A stretch of DNA of 64,000 bases from positions 5,241,001 through 5,305,000 of the forward strand of contig CP079103.1 in assembly GCA_019285755.1 (NCBI GenBank). The letters run 5' to 3'. Below, in pieces: positions 1 to 9,843 of this stretch (position 1 is its first letter; each line of letters begins with the position of its first letter). The notes beneath the pieces are model-generated. The model was given only the letters and a program-made list of their open reading frames with translations. It was not told the DNA's origin and searched no databases. This DNA is from Chitinophaga sp. E66 (GTDB taxonomy: Bacteria > Bacteroidota > Bacteroidia > Chitinophagales > Chitinophagaceae). The translations under genes and the position numbers were made by a program.

Positions 1-12
1 TTCTCCCGGCAG

Positions 13-30
13 CTGACCGGCGCCGGTCAG
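13..30. repeat. 18-bp perfect palindrome
   Basis: CTGACCGGCGCCGGTCAG is a perfect 18-bp inverted repeat with no spacer, 38 bp before the first start codon. It could be a dimeric regulator site or part of a terminator of a gene left of the window. No T-run follows it, which argues against a terminator on the + strand. Function unknown. Confidence 0.4.
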
Positions 31-68
31 GAATCTTTCACTCCATCACTATTTACGATATTTGCTCC

Positions 69-286
69 ATGGAAAATTTCACCATCAGGATAGACGAGCG
101 CCACTTCGAGGTGAAGCCTTTCCTAAAAGGGTACGGCATGGCGTTCCATGTCGATACGGGCGACGGGCTCGTGATCTTCGAGCTGGACGAGGAAGACATC
201 TCCGCGCGCTCACCCAGGGCGACGTGCCGCCGGATTCCGCACTGGTGGGCCGCATTGCCGATGCGATCGTGGCGCATTTTGCCTAG
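69..286 (+). CDS. small hypothetical protein upstream of umuC (one frameshift)
   Basis: A short acidic protein of about 72 residues. The first 45 codons from the ATG at 69 (MENFTIRIDE...) and the last 27 codons ending at the TAG at 284-286 lie in different frames. Joining them near position 205 gives one smooth product (...DEEDISA, then RALTQGDVPPDSA...). No known domain or membrane segment is visible. It is 44 bp upstream of umuC on the same strand, so it may belong to the same damage-response unit, but the promoter-like element at 305-312 suggests umuC also has its own transcription start. Function not recognised. Confidence 0.5.
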
Positions 287-304
287 TTTGCCAATATTTT
301 TAGT

Positions 305-325
305 TATCTTTGCTAATACAATTAG
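305..325 (+). promoter_or_regulatory. umuC promoter -7 element with overlapping inverted repeat
   Basis: TATCTTTG at 305-312 matches the Bacteroidota -7 consensus TAnnTTTG. It is followed at once by CTAATacaATTAG (313-325), an inverted repeat with 5-bp arms, ending 5 bp before the umuC ATG. A repeat covering the expected transcription start is where a repressor such as LexA would act. The -7 match is seen; the operator role is inferred. Confidence 0.5.
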
Positions 326-330
326 TATAG

Positions 331-1591
331 ATGATAGCCCTGGTCGACTGCAACAACTTCTACGTGAGCTGTGAAAGGCTCTTCCACCCCGGCGTCCTTC
401 GCCGGCCGGTGGTGGTCCTCAGCAACAACGACGGCTGCGTGATCTCCCGCTCCGAGGAAGCGAAAGCCCTGGGCATCCGCATGGGTGCGCCGGCTTTCTT
501 TATGGAAGACATGCTCCAACGCAACGATGTCGCTGTCTTTTCCTCCAATTACACGCTTTATGGCAGCCTTTCCCAACGCGTCATGCAGGTGCTGGGCACT
601 TTTGCGCCGGAGATGGAAGTGTATAGTATCGACGAAGCCTTCCTCGATCTTTCCGGCCACGCCGCACCGGGAGCGCTGGCAGCAGCCATTCGCGCGGGCG
701 TTCTCCAGGATGTAGGGCTTCCGGTATCGGTAGGCGTGGCCCCCACCAAGACGCTGGCCAAGATGGCCAATCGCCGGGTCAAAAAGCCGAAGTTACCGGA
801 AGGCTACCTTGTCCTCGATACGCCCGCCAAAACCGAAGCGGTGCTGGCCGCTACCCAGGTAGAGGATATCTGGGGCATCGGCGCCCAGTATGCGGCCATG
901 CTGCACCAAAAAGGCTTCCATACCGCGCTAGATCTCTCCCGCGTACCGGACGACTTTGCCCGGCGGGAGCTGACCGTCCAGGGGCTCCGCCTCGTGCATG
1001 AACTGCGCGGCATCCCAAGCATCGGCCTGCAGGAGATGGCGCCGCCTAAAAGGCCGTATGCGTGGCCCGCTCGTTCGGGCAGCTCCTCACGGAGAACGAC
1101 GATATCCGCGAGGCCCTTGCCAATTACGCCGCCGTTGCCGCGCAGAAGCTCCGGGCCCAAAACTCCTGCGCCACCGTGATTCAGGTGTTCGTTCAAACCA
1201 ACAACTTCCGCGGGCAGGATGCGCAATACCACCGCTCGGTCAACCTCCGCCTTCCCGTCCCCGCCAATAGCACCCGTGAACTGATCCGCCACGCGCTCCT
1301 GGCGCTCGACCGGATCTTCAGACCGGGGTATAATTACAAGAAGACGGGCATCATCGCCATGGACCTGGTACCGGATACGCAGGTGCAGGAAAACCTGTTC
1401 GAATCCGGCGATCATGAAAAGGAGCGCCGGCTCATGCAGGCGCTCGACGGCATTACGAAGCACTTCGCGGGAAACCCGTGCTGAAGTTCGCGGCCCAGGG
1501 CGGCGACAAGAAATGGGCGCTGCGGCAGGAGATGCTGTCGCCCTGCTACACCACGCGCCTCGAAGAGATCATTAAAGCCAAAGCCGGATGA
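331..1591 (+). CDS. umuC: Y-family DNA polymerase, UmuC (polymerase V subunit), two frameshifts
   Basis: Translesion polymerase of about 420 residues, normal for UmuC. The N-terminus MIALVDCNNFYVSCERLF carries the first catalytic Asp, and VYSIDEAFLDLS carries the second metal-binding acidic pair. A helix-hairpin-helix region (VEDIWGIGAQYAAML) and a C-terminal little-finger part (HRSVNLRLPVPANST) follow. The frame shifts near 1055-1065 and again near 1470-1480; the last part (LKFAAQGGDKKWALRQ) ends at the TGA at 1589-1591. No umuD-like gene is next to it, whereas many bacteria have umuD immediately upstream. The start is set by the ATG following the promoter-operator element. The stop overlaps the next ATG (1588) by 4 bp. 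Confidence 0.9.
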
Positions 1592-2079
1592 TGCACAACC
1601 CGCTCGCCATATTGCACCCCGCCGTGCTGGAAGGGCTCCTGGCAGCGGGGCACCGCTGGTTCGTACGGCAACAATATCCTCGCGGCATGCGCCCTTCCGC
1701 AACGGCAGCCTTCCTGATCTCCGCCTACCGCTCCATCGGCGAAGCGCGCGCCCACTTCGAAGCCCTGGCCAACGATCCCCATCGCCGCGTTTATGATGCC
1801 AACGACTCCGCCGACCGCCAGCGGCTTTTCACCGCCGCCGGGCAACCGGAAGGTTATGCCATTTACGTAGCCCTGCTCGCCAAAAGAAAGTGGAGCCCCG
1901 ACCCCGCTACCGGCGCCGCCATCAAACGGTACGTCAGGGCGCATACCAACTGGAAGCCCGATCGCAAAGAAGACCTGTCCGTTACCCTGTTCATCCAGTT
2001 TGGCGAACTTTTCCTTAATTTGAAAACGAAACAGGAAGAAATCAAAATACCCTTCTCCGACATCGAAAAAGCTGAACCC
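1588..2079 (+). CDS. hypothetical protein, in frame with the following SRAP gene
   Basis: The open frame from the ATG at 1588 runs without a stop into the SRAP protein. Its first 164 codons match nothing I recognise but look coding (LISAYRSIGEARAHFEALANDP, ALLAKRKWSPDP, then a strand-like stretch FGELFLNLKTKQEEIKIPF). The start overlaps the umuC stop by 4 bp, so translation is probably coupled. SRAP proteins need cysteine at position 2 after the initiator Met, so a real fusion would bury the active site. I therefore treat this as a separate gene whose stop was lost to an indel, or that abuts the next gene. Function unknown. Confidence 0.5.
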
Positions 2080-2829
2080 ATGTGCTACGACCTTTCCTTT
2101 TCCGCCAGCATCGCCTCCGTGTTCGACTATCTGCCCGAACTGAAAGATATGGGCCAGCTGGACATTCACTTCGAGCCCACGTTCCACAAAGTGGCGCAGG
2201 GCTATCCTAAATGGCCGGTCGTAGTGGCCGATGGTGGCGACATCAAGCTCAAACGCTTCGAATGGGGCGTGATCCCCAACTATATGAAGACGCCGGAAGA
2301 AGTGAAGAAAGGAAGGAAATGGATGGTAAACGCCCGCGCCGAAAAAGTCCTCGACCCCAAAGCCTACTGGAACCGCATCCGCAAAAACCGGTGCCTCGTA
2401 CCGGCTACCGGCTTCTTCGAGCATCGGGAAATACCCGGGTGGAAAAATAAAGTGCCTTACTACATTCACGTCAAAGACCGCGACCTCTTCTTCATCGCCG
2501 GGCTGTATGCCTGGTCGCATTTTCCGGACCCCGAGACCGGCGAGATCCCCGGCACGTTTACCCTCATCACCCGCGAAGCGAACGATGTTATGAAGCGCAT
2601 CCACAACGGCGGCGACAATGCCGGCCGCATGCCGCTCATCCTCCCCAAAGAACTGGAACAGGAATGGCTGCGCCCCAATCTTTCAGACGATGGCATCAAA
2701 GACATTCTAAACTATGCCATCCCCTCAGAAGACCTCGCCTACTGGACCGTCAACTCCGTCCGCAAAGCGAAGCCGGACGACGAGAGCGTGATCGCCGAAA
2801 CAGCCTGGGCCGACTTACCGGCACTGTAA
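2080..2829 (+). CDS. SOS response-associated peptidase, SRAP/HMCES family (YedK-like)
   Basis: About 249 residues, typical for the family that crosslinks to abasic sites in single-stranded DNA through the N-terminal amine and thiol of Cys2. I start it at the ATG at 2080 because the next residue is that cysteine (MCYDLSFS). Other family residues are present: the Asn of VNARAEK, the Glu of RCLVPATGFFEH, and the His of IHNGGDNAGRMPLIL. It follows umuC and a hypothetical gene closely on the same strand, so the set looks like one DNA-damage operon. The open frame extends upstream to 1588; see that entry for why I do not use it. Confidence 0.85.
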   Translation: MCYDLSFSASIASVFDYLPELKDMGQLDIHFEPTFHKVAQGYPKWPVVVADGGDIKLKRFEWGVIPNYMKTPEEVKKGRKWMVNARAEKVLDPKAYWNRIRKNRCLVPATGFFEHREIPGWKNKVPYYIHVKDRDLFFIAGLYAWSHFPDPETGEIPGTFTLITREANDVMKRIHNGGDNAGRMPLILPKELEQEWLRPNLSDDGIKDILNYAIPSEDLAYWTVNSVRKAKPDDESVIAETAWADLPAL

Positions 2830-2839
2830 ATACTGGATT

Positions 2840-4904
2840 TTAACTCGCCTTAATGACGCGCAACGGGAAAGGAGTCTGTTGCCGTACCTCGCGTATATAC
2901 TGATCCACCACTTTGTACAGCCTGTCGAACTCGATAGGCTTGATGAGATACTCGTTGACGCCGGCGTCTTTGGCTTCGTTCTGCTGTTCGCGGAAGGCAT
3001 CTGCGGAAATAGCGATAACGGGGATATGTAAGAGGTCAGGGTCTTTCCGGATCTGGGCGATCACTTCACGGCCGCTCATGCGTGGCATGTGCATATCGAG
3101 GATAATGATGTCTGGGTGGATGGTCCGCGCGAGACGGAGGCCGTCTTCTCCGTTGGCCGCCATGTGCAGGGAGATGCCCACGTGAGAAGAAGCGTTCCAT
3201 GATGAGTTGGTTGATCTCGCTGTCTTCCATGAGGAGCACGCGCGTATCTGGCGGGAAGGCGGGGTACTCGTGCTGCGTATCAAGGTGACTGGCATGTTTT
3301 TCCATTTCCGGGGTCACGGCTTCTTCGGATAGCGGTAACGTGACGGTGAAAGCGGTCCCGCTTCCCGGAATGCTGCGCACGGCGATGGAGCCGCCCATCA
3401 TTTCCACTATGCGCCGGGTAATGGTGAGTCCCAGGCCTGTACCGCCGTATTGTTCATGTATGGAGGAATCCGCCTGCTCAAAAGGTTGGAAGATGACCCG
3501 CTGCTTGTCTTCCGGAATGCCTATCCCTTCGTCGGAAACGCGGATACACCATTGTTGGCCGTCTGTCCGGTAGGTATGAAGCGTGATGTTTTTCTTTTCG
3601 GGCGAGAACTTGATGGCGTTGCCGAGGAGATTGTTAACGACCTGGGTGAGGTGTATGCGGTCGCCATAAATAACGGAAGGCATGCGGCTATCGATCTGCA
3701 AACGGAGGGTGACGTCTTTTACATGCGCTGCGTTCTGATAGATGGCCGAAATACCACGGAGCCATTCCCGCAGGTTGAACGGTTCCGGCTGCACCTTATC
3801 TATTTTACCGGCTTCTATGCGGGCCAGTTCCAGTACGTTATTGACGATTTCCAGGAGGCTGTGCCCGCTGGTGCTGATGCTTTCGATGTAAGTCAGGATG
3901 CTCTGCGGTATGCGGTTGCGGTTGTCTGCCTCGTTGAGCAACAGGTAGGTCATCCCGATGACGGCATTCAGCGGATTGCGGATCTCATGACTGATCTCGC
4001 GCAGGAAAGCGGATTTCGCCATGTTGGCCTTTTCTGCATCGTCGCGTGCTTTCTCGAGTGCAGACCGGGCGTCTTCCAGTTCTTTGAGCTGGTCGTTGAG
4101 AAGTTTATCCTGCTCACGCAGCTGACGGTTGCTGATTTTCAGGTTCTTGATCATCTCTTCCATGGCGATATTGCTGGAATTAAGCGCGCGGGTTCGGGCG
4201 GTTACTTCCTGTTCGAGATGATCGTTATAGGCGGATAATTTAACGTTGATCTGTTTCAGCTCTGCCTCCTTGTCAAGTACAAGCTTATTCTTTTCGATGA
4301 GCGACGTATTACGTTTGTGCAGCCGCTTCACGAGGCCTGATATATTGATCTGGTAGAAACTGATGACCATGTAATTAAGCGCCAGTACCACCGACATGAT
4401 CATCCAACGGAACACATACAACTCATTCCTCGACATTTCCATGGGAGTGAATATCTGGAAGTAGTAATTGGTTTCGAGGAGGATAAGGCAGGTAAGGATC
4501 ATAATGATGCAGTAAAAGCGGAGGTCTTTTTCCTGCGGGGTACAAATAAGCAGCGGCACCCGATAAGGAAGAGCCCCAGGAAATGTACCTGCGTGCTTTC
4601 GCCGAAGGTGGCTCCATAATAGAGCATCACCATGCAAAACACGAACATGAGGGTAAACTTGGCGGTGCGGTAGTAACCGTTATGATTGAACGCCAATACG
4701 GAAAAAACCGGTTACAAAGCCCATCGCGGTATAGAGAATGGACCAGTCGCCGGATATCCAGGCAAGGCTTACCCCGCAAAAGGTGCAAAGCAATGCGGTG
4801 ATAAAACTGAAGGAATTTACCACCATCAAACGCTTTATGTCACCTTCCTTGCGGTCGGGCGTAAGGCCGGTACGTTTAATGATATTGAACCATCCCGTTA
4901 ACAT
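2840..4904 (-). CDS. hybrid sensor histidine kinase/response regulator (three frameshifts)
   Basis: About 688 residues after joining four frames. The N-terminus at 4904 (MLTGWFNIIKRTG) leads into several hydrophobic membrane segments, then a coiled coil (LIEKNKLVLDKEAELKQINV). The HisKA domain has FLREISHEIRNPLNAVIG with the phospho-acceptor His. The ATPase domain has the N box (VVNNLLGNAIKFSP), G1 (SDEGIGIPED) and G2 (GGTGLGLTITRR). The receiver domain has the acceptor Asp in IIILDMHMPRMSG and the conserved Lys in EYLIKPIEF. Shifts lie near 4690 (an A6 run on +), 4555 and 3185. It stands alone with no partner regulator, so phosphotransfer is probably internal. Signal unknown. The stop lies 11 bp from the stop of the convergent SRAP gene. 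Confidence 0.85.
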
Positions 4905-5137
4905 TCAAAAAACTCGCTTCTATAATTTACGGAATTTTCTTCACCCGCCACGATTAAATCTTCCCATGGCTGATGGCCTTCATCCCCGAAATCCCCTACC
5001 CCTTTCATCAACAAGCCGTTAACAATTACCGGCTTCGCAAAAAATTAGCCCGATAAACATCGGGCCGGGGTGATAACTCTCCAAAATTTATATTGAACTT
5101 ACTGGAATCGGTGGTGATGATGCAGCTGAAAATTACC

Positions 5138-5157
5138 AACTGCCGGTGGCAGTTTTT
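5138..5157 (+). terminator. intrinsic terminator, orphan
   Basis: AACTGCC-ggt-GGCAGTT followed by T residues. It points along + in a region with no annotated + strand gene upstream, so it may end a small RNA. Confidence 0.45.
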
Positions 5158-5412
5158 GTTAAATAGTAGTTAACAGATGCCAGAAAAACTAACAAGTCCG
5201 GGGAGAACCCCAGACCTGCTAAATACGCTCCAATTTAACTACATGGAGAGCGGAACTTGCGAAACACTCCTACCATGCTCCTTCAAAATTATCAACCATC
5301 TCCCCCTCAAGTGTTAAATGGTTGTTATTAGGAGAGCGCCTGGCGCTCGCTTACTGAGCAATATCAGGAAAGCACCCTGACACATATCAGGCCCCCGCCT
5401 GATCCGCCATCC

Positions 5413-5420
5413 TACTTTTG
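5413..5420 (+). promoter_or_regulatory. cydA promoter -7 element
   Basis: TACTTTTG matches TAnnTTTG exactly, 20 bp before the cydA ATG. The inverted repeat at 5386-5403 lies just upstream, over the expected -33 region, and could bind a regulator. Confidence 0.55.
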
Positions 5421-5440
5421 TAGAAATAAAATCCCCGGCA

Positions 5441-6834
5441 ATGCCATCCGTCGAAATACTCAGCCGCATACAATTTGCCTTCACCATCGCCTTCCATTAC
5501 ATCTACCCGCCCCTTAGCATCGGCCTGGGCGTCTGCCTCGTGATAATGGAAGGACTGTACCTCCGCACCGGCATCAAAATGTATGAAGACATTACCCGCT
5601 TCTGGATCAAAATATTCGCCCTCATATTCGGGATCGGCGTAGCCACCGGAATCGTCATGGAGTTCGAGTTCGGCACCAACTGGGCCACCTATTCCCGGTA
5701 CGTAGGCGATATCTTCGGCAGCGCACTGGCGGCTGAAGGCATCTTCGCCTTTGCCCTGGAATCCGGCTTCCTGGGTATCCTGCTCTTCGGCTGGAACCGC
5801 GTCAGCAAGGGCGTCCATTTCTTCTCCACCATCATGGTAGCACTAGGGTCCATCTTCTCCGCCCTATGGATCGTCATCGCCAACTCATGGCAACAAACAC
5901 CCACAGGCTATGTCATTGAAGGAGAAGGACTACAAGCCAGGGCCGTCATCACCGACTTCTGGGAAATGGTCTTCAATCCGTCGTCGGCAGACCGCTTCTC
6001 GCACGTCATCCTGGGTTCCTTTCTCGCAGGGTCTTTCCTCGTAATGAGCGTGGGCGCATGGTACATCGTCCGCAACCGGTTCGTAGAACCGGCAAAGGCC
6101 ATGTTTAAAGTAGGACTTTCCGTGGCGGTGATCGCCGCACTGGCCCAGCTGTTTACCGGCCATCGCTCAGCCCATTATGTCAGCCAATACCAACCGGCCA
6201 AACTGGCGGCTATGGAAGGGCATTGGGATAGCGCTGCCGTTGCGCCCATGTATCTTTTCGGATGGGTGAATAACGAAAAGGGCACAACAACGGGACTTGC
6301 AGTGCCGGGAGGACTTTCATTCCTCACACACGGATCTTTCAACACACCCGTTACCGGGCTTAACGCCTTCCTAAAACGGAAAGGCCCACAGCCGTCAATT
6401 TTGTATTCCAGACCTACCATATCATGATAGCCATCGGCATGATCCTCATCGGGATGACCGTCCTGGCCGCGTATTTACTCTGGAGGCGACGGTTGTTCAG
6501 CAAAAAATGGCTCATGACCCTCTTCGTTTGGGCCGTATTGCTACCGCAAATCGCCAACCAGGCCGGGTGGTATGCCGCCGAAGTAGGCCGCCAGCCCTGG
6601 GTCGTGTACGGCCTGTTGCGCACTTCCGACGCGCTGAGCAAAGACGTGAAAGCTAACCAGGTTGTGTTCAGTCTCATCTTATTCTCGCTGGTCTATACAC
6701 TGCTGTTCGTGCTCTTCATTTACCTGCTGAACAAGAAGATTAAACACGGACCGGCCATGACGCCCAACGAAGACGAGGAAAGCGACGAATTCTCGAAACG
6801 TAATATCAGGCAACTGCAAACGCCCGGACACTAA
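5441..6834 (+). CDS. cydA: cytochrome bd ubiquinol oxidase subunit I (one frameshift)
   Basis: About 464 residues; the high-affinity terminal oxidase subunit holding haems b558, b595 and d in the inner membrane. The N-terminus has FAFTIAFHYIYPPLSIG with a haem-ligand His, followed by multiple membrane helices. SHVILGSFLAGSFLV carries the next conserved His. The quinol-loop start (QPAKLAAMEGHW) and the motif GRQPWVVYGLLRT are present. The frame shifts near 6370-6380: the first frame reads on with a wrong tail to 6427, while KTERPTAVNFVFQTYH in the other frame gives the expected continuation. cydB follows after 20 bp, so the two form an operon. Confidence 0.93.
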
Positions 6835-6854
6835 AACACCGCAAAACTCAACGC

Positions 6855-7883
6855 ATGGAAACGATTCTCGGACTGGACCTCCCCACCCTCTGGTTCCTCG
6901 TAATCGGGGGCTCATTACCGGCTACGGCGTATTAGACGGGTTCGATCTCGGCGCCGGGGCGCTGCATCTCTTTTTCAATAAAGAAGAAAGCCGCCGCCTG
7001 GTGCTGAACGCCATCGGGCCGGTATGGGATGGCAACGAAGTCTGGCTCGTCATAGCCGGAGGGGCCTTATTTGCCGGGTTCCCCTGGTATACGGAACCAT
7101 CCTGTCGATCTTCTACGTGCCATTCATGCTATTCCTGGTGGCACTGATATTCAGGGCGATATCCATCGAGTTCAGGAGCAAGGAGCCTATGGCCTGGGCG
7201 GAAGATGTGGGATGTGAGCTATATGGTCTCCAGTACGCTCATTACCCTGTTGTTGGGCCTGATCCTGGGTAACCTCATCCAGGGGCTGCCCATCAACGAA
7301 GAACATGCATTCACCGGCGACCTGCTGACCTTCTTTAACCCTTACGCCATGCTGATCGCGGTAACGACCCTGTCGCTTTTCATGCTGCATGGTTCCATTT
7401 ACCTGGTCATGAAAACCGAGAACCGGCTGTATGCCAAGTTAACCGTGCTGGTTAACAACTGCAGCAAGTTCTTTATTCTCTGCTTCATCCTGTCCTCCAT
7501 GGTTACCCTGATCTATATTCCGCATATGACCGAGGAGTTCAAGCATTACCCTGGCTGTTTGCCCTGCCTTTGCTGGCGGTGCTTACGGTGCTGAACATCA
7601 AACGGAACATCGACGGCCGGAAATACTTTACCGCTTTCGTCTTTTCCAGCTGCATTACGGCCATTCTGCTGATCCTGTTCGCCATCGGGTTATATCCCAA
7701 TATAGTTATCAGTACCACCAACCCCGCCTGGAGCATCAGCATTTATGACGCCGCATCTTCCCTAAATCATTAAAAATCATGTTATTAATTGCCGCCATCG
7801 GGACGCCCCTCGTGCTGTCCTACACCGTCTTCGTCTTCTGGACCTTCCGCGGAAAGGTAAAACTGAACGAAATGAGCTATTGA
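6855..7883 (+). CDS. cydB: cytochrome bd ubiquinol oxidase subunit II (about five frameshifts)
   Basis: About 342 residues once frames are joined. From the ATG at 6855: METILGLDLPTLWFLVIG, then YGVLDGFDLGAGALHLFF (conserved CydB N-terminus), IGPVWDGNEVWLV (signature), VYGTILSIFYVPFMLFLV, then MVSSTLITLLLGLILGN and AIGLYPNIVISTTNP, ending GTPLVLSYTVFVFWTFRGK at the TGA at 7881-7883. Shifts lie near 6910, 7085, 7200, 7550 and 7765. Every conserved block is present, so the gene is very probably intact in the organism. It pairs with CydA in the membrane. A terminator follows 20 bp later. Confidence 0.9.
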
Positions 7884-7903
7884 CGGCCATTACAGGCAAA
7901 AAG

Positions 7904-7933
7904 AAGCCCCGGCAAGGAATTGCCAGGGCTTTA
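7904..7933 (+). terminator. terminator after cydAB
   Basis: Stem AGCCCcGGCAA / TTGCCaGGGCT followed by a short T-run, 21 bp after the cydB stop. Confidence 0.6.
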
Positions 7934-8161
7934 CCATTTAACCTAACTATATGCTGTAACAGCAACTAGTTTCTTGAATATTTTGATGATGTTATTGCTA
8001 CCTGTTTATTAGTTAGACGTCAAACTATGGAAAAACTTGTGTGTTAAAACATCTTTTTTTTAAAAGCAGGAAACGCCCGAAATCTTAGCCTTATGGCAAT
8101 AAGATGCCGTAAAAGGGTGAAAAGTTTAACGGAGGTGCTGTTAACGGGCAAAATTTGTCAT

Positions 8162-8169
8162 TACTTTTG
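8162..8169 (+). promoter_or_regulatory. -7 element of the WYL regulator gene
   Basis: TACTTTTG matches TAnnTTTG and ends only 4 bp before the ATG at 8174, so the transcript would be leaderless or nearly so. The 230 bp between the cydB terminator and here holds nothing else I can identify. Confidence 0.5.
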
Positions 8170-8173
8170 AATT

Positions 8174-9128
8174 ATGAACCGTATCGACCGTTTAACCGCT
8201 ATACTCATACAGTTACAAGGAAAGAGAATCGTGAAGGCGCAGGATATCTCCGACAGGTTTGACATCAGCCTGCGGACGGTATACCGCGACGTCAGGGCCC
8301 TCATGGAAGCCGGCGTGCCGATCGGCTCCGAGGCGGGAACGGGCTATTATATCGTGGATGGCTATCATCTGCCCCCATCATGTTCAACCGTACGGAAGCC
8401 GCCGCCCTGCTAACGGGTGAAAAGCTCATGGAAAAGCACAGCGACCGATCCAACCATCAGCAGTTCAGTTCCGCCATGCAGAAGATCAGGGCCGTGCTTC
8501 GCGGCAGCGATAAAGACTACCTCGAATCGCTGGACGAGAATATCGCTGTCCTGCGCGATAACCGCGGCGCCGATCAGCAGTTTCCAAACCGCTTCCTCAG
8601 CGATATCCAGGAAGGCCTGGCAAACCAGAAAGTGCTTTCGGTCGAGTATTACTCGTTTTACAGCGACAGCACCTCCGCCGTGAGATAGAGCCGATCGGCA
8701 TCTTCCATATGAACAGCAGCTGGCACCTGATTGGCTGGTGCCGCCTCCGTAACGATTACCGCGACTTCCGCGCCGACCGTATCAAAAGCCTGCACCTGAC
8801 CGACCAGGGCTACGACAAGTCGAAACGGATCTCTTTACAACAATACATTACAAAGGAATACCAGACCGATCCTGACCAGCCGAGCTACATCAAAGTGCGT
8901 ATTACTCACGATGTGGCCAGGTGGCTGGGGCAACAGAAATACTATTATGGATTTGTGCATGAGAAGGTGGAAAAGGATTATGTGGAAATGGACTTCATGT
9001 TCCACAGCCTGCAATACTTCGCGCGGTGGCTGCTCATGCTGGGCAAGCACGCGGAGATCGTAACACCCGATGACCTTAAAATTATCATCCGGCAGCAGAT
9101 AGTTGAATTGCAGGGGCATTACTCCTGA
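8174..9128 (+). CDS. YafY-type transcriptional regulator, HTH plus WYL domain (two frameshifts)
   Basis: About 317 residues. The N-terminal helix-turn-helix reads MNRIDRLTAILIQLQGK ... ISLRTVYRDVRALMEAG; EAGTGYYIVDGY follows it. The WYL ligand-sensing domain is in the middle frame (NQKVLSVEYYSFYSD) and continues with SSWHLIGWCRLRNDYRDFR, where WHLIGWCR stands at the WYL motif. A WCX-type C-terminal part (VEMDFMFHSLQYFARWLLMLG) ends at 9128. Shifts lie near 8370 and 8685. Such regulators often control the next gene; here that is a GyrI-like protein 37 bp downstream, a pairing seen widely in Bacteroidota. Ligand unknown. Confidence 0.85.
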
Positions 9129-9165
9129 CATACGGTTGTCATACCCCTGGTTTTCCTTTGCATAA

Positions 9166-9778
9166 ATGTCCAGGAATATGCAGAAAACGGATCTTACCAA
9201 AGTATACAAACAATATTATCGCGCCCGGCCCGTGCCGGAACTGGTGACCATTGCGCCCGGTCAGTTTCTTACCGTAGAAGGCACGGGGATCCTTATTCCG
9301 GTGAGTTCCGCGCCAAGATCAAGGCGTTATGGGCAACGGCATTTAACATCCGCAAGATCTGCAAGCTGCAGGGAAACGACTTTAAAATGCCCGCGCTCGA
9401 AGGGTATTGGTGGGCCAATAGAGGAGAGCCTTTGCCCGCGGCAACGTGTGCAGGGTGGAACTGGAAGCTGGCCATCCAGATGCCGGGTTTCGTGACACGT
9501 GGCGATTGCCGGCAGGCGGCGGCATTGGCGGGCAATAAGCGCCTCCCTTTCCTGGACGCGCTGCGTTTTGAAGCGATGCCCCGGCCCTGGCGGTGCAGCT
9601 CCTGCATACCGGCTCTTATTACGAAGAAGAGGCTTCCGTAGACCGGATACACCAATACATCCGGCAACATCACCTGGAAGTGAACGGCGTTCACCATGAA
9701 ATCTACCTCAACGATCCCGGCAAAACGCCGGTCGAGAAACTGCAAACCATCTTACGGCTGAACGTTAAAACGGCGTGA
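9166..9778 (+). CDS. GyrI-like small-molecule-binding protein (two or more frameshifts)
   Basis: About 204 residues. The opening LTKVYKQYYRARPVPELVTI and ALWATAFNIRKICKLQG with PALEGYWWAN are typical of the stand-alone GyrI-like family (SOUL/GyrI fold), which bind or hydrolyse small hydrophobic cations. The C-terminus has QLLHTGSYYEEEASVDRIHQYI and ends DPGKTPVEKLQTILR. Shifts lie near 9295 and 9585. The start may be the ATG at 9166 or at 9178. It follows the WYL regulator by 37 bp and is probably its co-transcribed effector. Confidence 0.75.
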
Positions 9779-9843
9779 TCACCCCTATTTGATGCTAATT
9801 TACACCGAAACCCTGGCTACTGGGTTCTGCAACGTTTGCCTAT

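Larger units (their letters stand above)
4905..5440. other. intergenic region between hybrid kinase and cydA, with hairpins
   Basis: No gene in 536 bp between divergent genes. It contains a perfect hairpin GCCCGATaaacATCGGGC at 5048-5065 and, further on, a rho-independent terminator shape at 5138-5157. A small transcript on + between about 4910 and 5157 would explain a + strand terminator here, because the left-hand gene is on the - strand and cydA starts later. Close to cydA there is a short inverted repeat, ATCAGGcccccgCCTGAT (5386-5403), which may be an operator. Confidence 0.5.
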
